NCBI GenBank assembly: GCA_045539625.1
Contig: JAZQFS010000098.1
Span: forward strand, 1-7,454
Direction of reading: 5' to 3'
Length of the DNA: 7,454 nucleotides
From: UMGS1387 sp045539625
Lineage (GTDB): Bacteria > Bacillota > Clostridia > Oscillospirales > CAG-382
Shown: in pieces, positions 1-4,163 of the stretch
Layout of the letters: the number at the start of each line of letters is the position of its first letter
Position numbering within the stretch: position 1 is the first letter of the stretch
The notes under the pieces: generated by a model
What the model saw: the letters and a program-made list of their open reading frames with translations, nothing else
Databases searched by the model: none
Told to the model about the DNA's origin: nothing
Made by a program: the position numbers and the translations under genes

Positions 1-141
1 GTGCGTGAAGAGCTGTGTGTTGTGAATTATGCGGTGCTGGCGGCTCTTGATGCTCTCAAGCAGCAGGGCTACAACGGCGGAGTTACCGAAGCCCGTGACA
101 AGCTTGAAAAGCACATAAACAAAAAGGCTCACGGGCAGTAA
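1..141 (+). CDS. C-terminal end of an unrecognised small phage protein (probably partial)
   Basis: Frame 1 is open from the first base to a TAA at 139-141, giving 46 residues. The window starts inside or exactly at the start of this gene: the first codon is GTG, but no upstream sequence is available to show a ribosome binding site, so the true start is unknown. The visible part is soluble and looks helical, with a Leu/Ala-rich stretch (NYAVLAALDAL) followed by a Lys/Glu-rich tail ending KKAHGQ. It has no membrane segment and no catalytic motif I recognise. It ends 14 bases before the next gene, whose ribosome binding site (AAGGAG, 140-145) overlaps its stop codon, so the two are probably co-transcribed and translationally linked. 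Placement at the head of a lysis cassette suggests an accessory late gene, but no function is claimed. Confidence 0.6.
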   Translation: MREELCVVNYAVLAALDALKQQGYNGGVTEARDKLEKHINKKAHGQ

Positions 142-155
142 GGAGTACGGTACAT

Positions 156-392
156 ATGTCAAAAAAAAGCAAAATGAAGTTTTCAAAGAAAATAATAATA
201 CTTATGTTTGCCACAATGATACTGTTTACGGCGGTTATGATTGTTACGTTCTGGCGGTATCAATCTGTTCCCGATGCGCTGATTGAGCCGTTCTTCGGTT
301 TCTTCGGCATCGAGGGCGGTGCACTTGGCATTATCAAGGTGTCGGAAGTTGTGGCAGAGAAAATCGAATTGAAACGAGGTAAAAAGAAATGA
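156..392 (+). CDS. Small membrane protein of the lysis cassette, holin-accessory type
   Basis: This 78-residue protein has a basic N terminus (MSKKSKMKFSKK), a clear transmembrane helix at about residues 13-34, and a second moderately hydrophobic Gly/Phe-rich segment at about 40-62 (PDALIEPFFGFFGIEGG). It ends in a very basic tail (KRGKKK). The ATG follows AAGGAG (140-145) at good spacing. Its last four bases overlap the start of the putative holin (ATGA, 389-392), typical of translational coupling. Small proteins of this general form are common just upstream of holins in Firmicute phages. It could be a second holin, an antiholin or a holin partner; sequence alone does not decide. The positively charged ends predict the N terminus in the cytoplasm, but the topology depends on whether the second segment crosses the membrane. 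Confidence 0.8.
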   Translation: MSKKSKMKFSKKIIILMFATMILFTAVMIVTFWRYQSVPDALIEPFFGFFGIEGGALGIIKVSEVVAEKIELKRGKKK

Positions 393-613
393 AAATCAAC
401 TGGAAGCAGAAGCTTACAAGCCGAAAGATGTGGGCGGCGGTAATAACATTCATCACATCAATTCTTGTTGCCTTCGGCGTACCTGACCTTACAATTGAGC
501 AGGTATCAGCCGTTATTATGGGCGGTGCAACGATGATAGCATATATTATCGGTGAAGGACTTGTTGACTCGGCAAGAGTGGGCAAGGACGGTAACAACGA
601 AAGTGGGGAATAA
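389..613 (+). CDS. Putative phage holin
   Basis: This 74-residue protein is predicted to make the membrane lesion that lets the endolysin reach the cell wall. The N terminus MKINWKQKL is like that of phi-LC3-type holins of Gram-positive phages. Two hydrophobic segments follow, at about residues 14-31 (WAAVITFITSILVAFGV) and 36-58, separated by a short polar turn (PDLTIEQ). The second contains YIIGEGLVDSA, a motif I associate with small Clostridia holins. The C terminus is hydrophilic and charged. The start overlaps the stop of the preceding membrane protein by four bases; a GAGGT at 376-380 is the likely ribosome binding site. The endolysin gene starts five bases after its stop. The holin call rests on size, two membrane segments and location next to a peptidase; exact family is uncertain. 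Confidence 0.8.
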   Translation: MKINWKQKLTSRKMWAAVITFITSILVAFGVPDLTIEQVSAVIMGGATMIAYIIGEGLVDSARVGKDGNNESGE

Positions 614-617
614 CGGT

Positions 618-1199
618 ATGATTTGTTGCTTCAAAGGCAGGTTTAAGGTTACAAGTCCCAGAGGCTACAGAACGCTGTCGGGCAAGACGGAGTATCACGG
701 CGGTATAGATTTGGTTGCTCTTGGCGACAAGAACGTTTATGCCATTGCTGACGGCGTGGTTGATGCCGTTCCCTTTGAGGCTAACGGCTTTGGGTACTAC
801 GTCAGACAGCTTTTGCCCGATGGCAGGCGCATTTATTACGGGCATATGGCAAAGGGCAGCATTGTTGTAAAGGCAGGGCAGAGCATACACAAGGGCGACA
901 AGCTGGGTGTAATGGGAAGCACAGGCAATTCCACAGGCAAGCATTGTCACATTGAACTACGTCCCAAAGGCACAAGCAAGAACAGTCTTGATATTGCTGA
1001 ATTTACGGGTATTCCCAACAAAATCGGAACGTACGAATATGTACCTGTTATGACAGCTGAGGAAAAGCACAAGTACGCCGTTGAATGTGCCTGCAACCTT
1101 GAAGACAAAACAGGGCTTGAGAAGCAGACCATCAATTGGCTGTGGACATACAAGTATGCCGACGACTTATTTATTAAGTTATGGGAGGCTATGAAATAA
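618..1199 (+). CDS. M23-family metallopeptidase, phage endolysin
   Basis: This 193-residue protein should be a zinc endopeptidase that cuts peptide cross-bridges or stems in peptidoglycan during lysis. The M23/LytM signature is complete: H27 and D31 in YHGGIDL, H76 in YYGHMAKG, and H109-x-H111 in KHCHIELR. In the family, the first His, the Asp and the last His bind zinc, and the other two His assist catalysis. The glycine-rich turn GSTGNSTG (100-107) before HxH is also typical. I chose ATG 618, preceded by GGGG at 605-608, over an in-frame GTG at 552 that would lie deep in the holin gene. There is no signal peptide, so export needs the holin. Residues about 145-193 form a helical tail ending in KLWEAMK, seen in other Firmicute phage lysins in my recollection; its role, perhaps wall binding, is not established. 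Confidence 0.92.
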   Translation: MICCFKGRFKVTSPRGYRTLSGKTEYHGGIDLVALGDKNVYAIADGVVDAVPFEANGFGYYVRQLLPDGRRIYYGHMAKGSIVVKAGQSIHKGDKLGVMGSTGNSTGKHCHIELRPKGTSKNSLDIAEFTGIPNKIGTYEYVPVMTAEEKHKYAVECACNLEDKTGLEKQTINWLWTYKYADDLFIKLWEAMK

Positions 1200-1204
1200 A
1201 GCTT

Positions 1205-1250
1205 AAAATCTCAATTGACGACCTATACGGCGTGAATTGGGATTTTTTTT
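1205..1250 (+). terminator. Intrinsic terminator closing the lysis cassette
   Basis: A long hairpin begins five bases after the endolysin stop. The outer arms AAAATCTCAATT (1205-1216) and AATTGGGATTTT (1235-1246) pair over 12 positions with one G-U wobble. Inside, after a G-G mismatch, ACG/CGT and CC/GG continue the stem around a TATAC loop. Eight T residues (1243-1250) follow and overlap the right arm. The outer stem is AT-rich, but its length and the U tract make a convincing rho-independent terminator. It separates the lysis genes from the capsid genes, whose first start codon is 58 bases further on. Confidence 0.85.
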
Positions 1251-1308
1251 ATTATAAAATTAACCAGACGCGAGGGAAAGACCTCAGATTTTACAAAGGA
1301 GACTTTAT

Positions 1309-2184
1309 ATGTCTTTTATTATTCCCTTTAACCTTCAGCTTTTTGCCGACGACGGCGGTGCAGGTGCTTCAGCTTCAGGCGCTTCTACCGTTGCAGGCAA
1401 TGGTGACGGAGCGATGACCGATAATGGCAGCACGGGCGGTCAGGCTGCAACAGGCGGCAACACTTCTTCCGATGACGAAAGAAGAAAAGCATACGCCGAT
1501 TTTAAAAAGCAGAACAAGGATCTCTTTAACGAAGAAGTCCAAAATCTCATTAAGGCAAGGCTTCCCGGCTATAGCAAGCTGAAGCAGGAAAAGGCTCAGC
1601 AGGACAAGCTTATAGACTATTTATCAGCAAAATACGGAGTGAAAGGCGTTGAGGCTCTTACGGAAGCCATCGAAAACGACAATGCCTATTGGGAAGACGC
1701 AGCGTACCGCAACAACATGGACGTTGATGCCTACAAGGACAAGCTCAAAAGAGACATTACTTCTGCAAAGGACAGCGAAGAGCTTGATGCTTTACGCCGT
1801 GAGAAGGCTGCACGTGCTCAATACGACACATGGCAGGCTGAGGCCAAGGACGTTATGGCTAAATATCCGGAATTTAACCTTAACGAGTGCTTAAAGAACG
1901 AAAAGTTCCGCAGCATGCTCACAGCTCAGTACCGTGAATACATGCCCAGTATGGTGCAGATTTACGAGATGATCTTCCACGACGACATTATTAATGCTGC
2001 AAAATCTTCCGCTGCCAAGAACGTTACAGACAACATTCGTGCTCGAGGTCTCAGACCTGACGAAGCCGGCATGAAAGGCGAAGGCGGCATTGACTATGCG
2101 AGAAGTGTATCCTCCACTACAAAGGAGCAGCGCCGTGAGCTTGCGAGACGTGCAAGAAACGGTGAGCAGATATCCTTCTCTTAG
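1309..2184 (+). CDS. Scaffold-like capsid assembly protein
   Basis: This 291-residue protein lies immediately upstream of the major capsid gene and has the features of a scaffold of phages with N4-gp56-type capsids. It has a short hydrophobic start containing FNLQLFAD (residues 7-14) and a low-complexity Gly/Ala/Ser/Thr linker (about 15-55). A long charged, mostly helical and coiled-coil-like body follows (about 56-235). The C-terminal segment is basic, with RARGLRPDEAG near 243-253 and a final RRELARRARNGEQISF. The C-terminal pattern of Arg-rich helix then GE-x-I-x-F is one I have met repeatedly in this family. In scaffolds generally, a basic C-terminal helix docks the coat protein. The start ATG has AAGGAG (1297-1301 core) at good spacing. 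No protease active site is visible, so removal would need another factor. The exact role is inferred from position and composition. Confidence 0.8.
   Translation: MSFIIPFNLQLFADDGGAGASASGASTVAGNGDGAMTDNGSTGGQAATGGNTSSDDERRKAYADFKKQNKDLFNEEVQNLIKARLPGYSKLKQEKAQQDKLIDYLSAKYGVKGVEALTEAIENDNAYWEDAAYRNNMDVDAYKDKLKRDITSAKDSEELDALRREKAARAQYDTWQAEAKDVMAKYPEFNLNECLKNEKFRSMLTAQYREYMPSMVQIYEMIFHDDIINAAKSSAAKNVTDNIRARGLRPDEAGMKGEGGIDYARSVSSTTKEQRRELARRARNGEQISFS
1327..1350 (+). other. N-terminal FNLQLFAD motif of the scaffold
   Basis: These bases encode residues 7-14 (FNLQLFAD) of the scaffold-like protein. The same motif, as FNIQLFAD, occurs near the N terminus of the capsid protein at 2259-2282. The two DNA stretches agree at 20 of 24 positions; of the four differences, three are silent and one changes Leu to Ile. 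Related (N)LQLFA or LQFFA starts are, from memory, common in head proteins of Firmicute phages. Their role is unknown to me. Confidence 0.75.
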
Positions 2185-2204
2185 TGGATTTGTCCGCCGA
2201 TTTT

Positions 2205-2210
2205 AGGAGG
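2205..2210 (+). promoter_or_regulatory. Consensus ribosome binding site fixing the capsid protein start
   Basis: A perfect AGGAGG lies six bases before ATG 2217. The reading frame is open upstream to a GTG at 2184, which overlaps the scaffold stop codon, but that GTG has no comparable Shine-Dalgarno sequence. The site therefore argues for ATG 2217, and it suits the very high expression expected of a coat protein. Confidence 0.9.
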
Positions 2211-2216
2211 ACTATT

Positions 2217-3245
2217 ATGAGAAATTCACTTTTTTCCACACCTATTCTTACAAAGGTGTTCAACATTCAGCTTTTTGCTGATGTGACAGACAACATCAAC
2301 ACTTCTTCTTCTGCAGGTCTTTCTGCGGAAATGAAGGAGTACTACGACAAGTATCTTCTTGACAACGCAGAGCCTGAGCTGTACCACGGTCAGTTCGGTC
2401 AGAAGCGTTCTATTCCCAAGAACGGCGGCAAGACTATAGAGTTCCGCAAGTACGATCCCTACCCCAAGGCAACAAAGCTTGTGGAAGGTATTACACCCAC
2501 AGGCAGAAGTCTTACTATGAAGACTATCAAGGCGGACGTTGACCAGTACGGCGACTACACGGCAATTGCTGACGTTGTTCAGACAACTGCTATTGACAAC
2601 AACCTTGCAGAAGCTACAGAGCTTCACGGTGCGCAGGCAGGACGTACTCTTGACACCGTTATCAGAGAAGTTCTTGTGGGCGGTACCAACGTTCAGTATG
2701 CCGACGGCTCGGTATCTGCACGTTCAAGTCTTGTGGGCGGCAAGGAAAGCGGCAACCACTATCTTACCGTTGACTGCATCAAGCGTTCTGTCAGAACTCT
2801 CAAGACGGCAAACGCAAAGAAGATTAACGGCAGCTACGTAGGCATCGTTCATCCCGACTGTTCCTACGACCTGACAAACGATCCCAAGTTTGAAGAATGG
2901 CACAAGTACGCAAAGCCCGAAGAGCTTTACAACGGCGAAATCGGCAAAATTGCAGGTGTGCGTTTTGTTGAAACAACCGAAGCGAAAATCTTCGAAGGTG
3001 CAGGTGCTGACGGCAGAGACGTTTATGCGACTCTCATTATTGCCGAAAACGCTTACGGTACCATTGACATTTCAGGCTGCGGTCTCAAGCACATTTTCCA
3101 CAACTTCGGCGAAGCAGGCGCTTCCGATCCTCTTGACCAGAGAGCTACAACCGGCTGGAAGGCTATGTCTACTGCCGTAAGACTTATGGAGCCTTACATG
3201 GTTCGTATTGAAACTACTTCCACCTTTGAATCAGGTGCGAACTGA
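2217..3245 (+). CDS. Major capsid protein, N4-gp56 family
   Basis: This 342-residue protein should form the icosahedral shell. It matches what I know of the N4 gp56-type coat family along its length: a YHGQFGQKRSIPKNGGKTIEF region (about 56-76), LVEGITPTG (88-96), QYGDYTAIADVVQTTAID (110-127), and the C-terminal block DPLDQRATTGWKA followed by YMVRIETTSTFE. These proteins have the HK97 coat fold. The N terminus is extended by about 14 residues before FNIQLFAD, the motif also present in the scaffold. Whether this leader is cleaved cannot be seen; no protease gene is in the window. The start follows a perfect AGGAGG, and 32 bases separate it from the scaffold stop. The gene lies between two terminators with the scaffold and the next small head gene. 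Confidence 0.93.
   Translation: MRNSLFSTPILTKVFNIQLFADVTDNINTSSSAGLSAEMKEYYDKYLLDNAEPELYHGQFGQKRSIPKNGGKTIEFRKYDPYPKATKLVEGITPTGRSLTMKTIKADVDQYGDYTAIADVVQTTAIDNNLAEATELHGAQAGRTLDTVIREVLVGGTNVQYADGSVSARSSLVGGKESGNHYLTVDCIKRSVRTLKTANAKKINGSYVGIVHPDCSYDLTNDPKFEEWHKYAKPEELYNGEIGKIAGVRFVETTEAKIFEGAGADGRDVYATLIIAENAYGTIDISGCGLKHIFHNFGEAGASDPLDQRATTGWKAMSTAVRLMEPYMVRIETTSTFESGAN
2259..2282 (+). other. N-terminal FNIQLFAD motif of the capsid protein
   Basis: These bases encode residues 15-22 of the capsid protein and are the partner of 1327-1350 in the scaffold. The 13-base core TTCAGCTTTTTGC is identical in both genes. Because the differences are silent or conservative, the similarity appears to be kept at the protein level. 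Confidence 0.75.
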
Positions 3246-3259
3246 GAGGAGTAACTTTT

Positions 3260-3598
3260 ATGGCTGTAAAGAAAGCAAAAATTCAGGAAGAAGAAATACT
3301 TAATGCGGTGGAAGAAGCCGTAACGGAAGAAACCGTAACGGAAGAAACCGTCGACACAAAACCCAAGGTTTACACTGAAGAAGAGCTTAACGAGGAAGTT
3401 GAAATTAAGCTCTTCAAGGACAACGACAGATACAAGGATGATGTTGACGTCGGATGCAACGGTGTTATGTGCAGAATCCCCAGAGGTGTTCCCTTCAAAA
3501 TCAAGCGCAAGTTTGCTCTCATTCTTGAAGAGTCTATGGCTCAGGATGAGGCTACTGCCGAAATGATAAGCGGTCTTATCTACACCGAAGGCAAGTAA
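3260..3598 (+). CDS. Small acidic head-associated protein, function unknown
   Basis: This 112-residue protein directly follows the capsid gene (14-base gap) with GAGGAG at 3246-3251. The N-terminal half is very acidic and repetitive (EEAVTEETVTEETVDT at about 18-33) after a short basic start, and is probably disordered. The C-terminal half contains a compact segment, CNGVMCRIPRGVPFKIKR, followed by a helix (ALILEESMAQDEATAEMISGLI). The form N-G-x-x-x-x-I-x-R-G-V-P resembles short proteins that often lie just after capsid genes in Firmicute phages and whose role is generally not assigned. It may decorate the head or help completion; no enzyme motif is seen. It is the last gene before a strong terminator, so it is co-expressed with scaffold and coat. 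Confidence 0.75.
   Translation: MAVKKAKIQEEEILNAVEEAVTEETVTEETVDTKPKVYTEEELNEEVEIKLFKDNDRYKDDVDVGCNGVMCRIPRGVPFKIKRKFALILEESMAQDEATAEMISGLIYTEGK
3320..3349 (+). repeat. Perfect tandem 15-bp repeat, two copies
   Basis: GTAACGGAAGAAACC occurs twice head to tail (3320-3334, 3335-3349) and begins a third time (GT at 3350-3351). A related, degenerate GTGGAAGAAGCC precedes it. It encodes the pentapeptide VTEET twice in the acidic part of the small head protein. In-frame units suggest recent slippage or duplication in a disordered linker. Confidence 0.9.
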
Positions 3599-3610
3599 CA
3601 TCAGCATTTG

Positions 3611-3647
3611 AGCTGCTTCATTTACTTATGATGAAGCAGCTTTTTCT
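3611..3647 (+). terminator. Intrinsic terminator after the capsid unit
   Basis: AGCTGCTTCAT (3611-3621) and ATGAAGCAGCT (3631-3641) form a perfect 11-bp stem around a 9-base loop, followed by TTTTTCTT. It begins 12 bases after the stop of the small head gene and ends about 20 bases before the next start codon. It is expected to end or reduce transcription between the capsid genes and the neck/tail genes. Confidence 0.92.
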
Positions 3648-3653
3648 TATTTT

Positions 3654-3659
3654 CGGAGG
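3654..3659 (+). promoter_or_regulatory. Ribosome binding site fixing the adaptor gene start
   Basis: CGGAGG lies seven bases before ATG 3667. The frame also contains in-frame ATGs at 3628 and 3631, but these sit in the loop and stem of the terminator hairpin and have no Shine-Dalgarno sequence, so ATG 3667 is preferred. Confidence 0.85.
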
Positions 3660-3666
3660 TAATATT

Positions 3667-4041
3667 ATGACTTTATCTGAAATTATAGCAAAAGCAAGAG
3701 AATACCGTCCCTGCAGTGCGGACAGAAGCGAATACATCCGCTGGATCAACGTTATTGAAGGTCGTGTTCAGCTTGAGGTTATGGGTATGAAGTCTCAGGA
3801 CAAGCTCTTCAGGAAATACGGAGAATCGGACGGCAATACCGAGCTTCTTATCCAAAGCCCCTACGAGGACGTTTACATATACTACATATCCGCAATGTCG
3901 GACTACTACAACGGCGAATACGACAAGTACGAGAGCGACAGTCTTATGTTTGCAGATCTGTTTGAGAAGTACTGCAAGCATTACGCCAAGAATTGCACGC
4001 AGAAAAGCAACGTAAAAATAACGGGGTGGTATCAATGCTAA
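3667..4041 (+). CDS. Putative head-tail adaptor (connector) protein
   Basis: This 124-residue protein is probably a neck component that joins the portal to the tail. The N terminus (MTLSEIIAKAREYRP) is the typical opening helix of many phage adaptor-like proteins. Next come SEYIRWINVIEGRVQLEVMG (about 21-40), a short segment LLIQSPYEDVYIYYISAMSDY, and NGEYDKYESDSLMFADLFEKYCKHYAK. The pattern P-Y-x-x-x-Y-x-x-Y then NGEYD-x-Y is familiar from Firmicute phage proteins placed between capsid and tail genes. No catalytic motif is seen. It follows the terminator and starts a new unit. Its stop overlaps the next start by seven bases (4035-4041), so translation is probably coupled. The role matches the position of P22 gp4 or T7 gp11; sequence homology to those is not claimed. 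Confidence 0.72.
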   Translation: MTLSEIIAKAREYRPCSADRSEYIRWINVIEGRVQLEVMGMKSQDKLFRKYGESDGNTELLIQSPYEDVYIYYISAMSDYYNGEYDKYESDSLMFADLFEKYCKHYAKNCTQKSNVKITGWYQC

Positions 4042-4163
4042 GCATCAAGGATCTGGAGTTCCCCAAGGAAAAGAATCTTGACGAGCTTTACGCCTACATG
4101 TTCAAGCTTCACGAATATTTATCCATCATACTTTCCGACAAGGAGGACAAAGGCAATGTTTAA
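4035..4163 (+). CDS. 42-residue overlapping small phage protein
   Basis: This short gene encodes 42 residues, MLSIKDLEFPKEKNLDELY and onward to KEDKGNV. ATG 4035 overlaps the adaptor stop by seven bases and is preceded by GGGGTGG (4023-4029), a fair ribosome binding site. Its stop codon overlaps the next gene's start by eight bases (4156-4163), and its 3' end carries that gene's AGGAGG. The protein is one likely amphipathic helix (NLDELYAYMFKLHEYLSIIL), suited to a small coiled coil. Without it there would be a 114-base gap in a region where every other gene abuts or overlaps. I recall similar short helical ORFs at this place in other Firmicute phages. Function is unknown; it could be a chaperone or minor neck component. 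Confidence 0.72.
   Translation: MLSIKDLEFPKEKNLDELYAYMFKLHEYLSIILSDKEDKGNV
4141..4146 (+). promoter_or_regulatory. Ribosome binding site fixing the nozzle protein start
   Basis: AGGAGG lies nine bases before ATG 4156, inside the end of the 42-residue gene. The frame is open further upstream, to an in-frame TTG at 4078, but that position has no Shine-Dalgarno sequence and would overlap the small gene over most of its length. Confidence 0.85.

Noticed and set aside
552..617. Upstream GTG extension of the endolysin
   Set aside because: The added 22 residues would overlap the holin gene over nearly all their length and have no membrane or signal-peptide character. ATG 618 has a plausible ribosome binding site and gives a normal M23 N terminus.
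1253..1260. Possible promoter -10 element (TATAAAAT) between the first terminator and the scaffold gene
   Set aside because: No TTGACA-like -35 is present at 16-19 bases upstream. The TTGACG at 1215-1220 is too far away and lies in the terminator stem. A phage-specific or activator-dependent promoter is possible but cannot be supported.
1272..1285. Small hairpin GAGG/CCTC just before the scaffold ribosome binding site
   Set aside because: The stem is only four base pairs with a six-base loop and does not include the ribosome binding site; this is expected by chance.
2226..2627. Open frame on the minus strand across the capsid gene (and similar minus-strand frames elsewhere)
   Set aside because: It is antisense to a well-recognised coding gene, has no ribosome binding site I could find, and encodes a Cys/Val/Leu-rich sequence typical of shadow frames.
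3628..3666. Upstream in-frame ATGs for the adaptor gene
   Set aside because: They lie in the terminator hairpin and have no Shine-Dalgarno sequence; CGGAGG serves ATG 3667.
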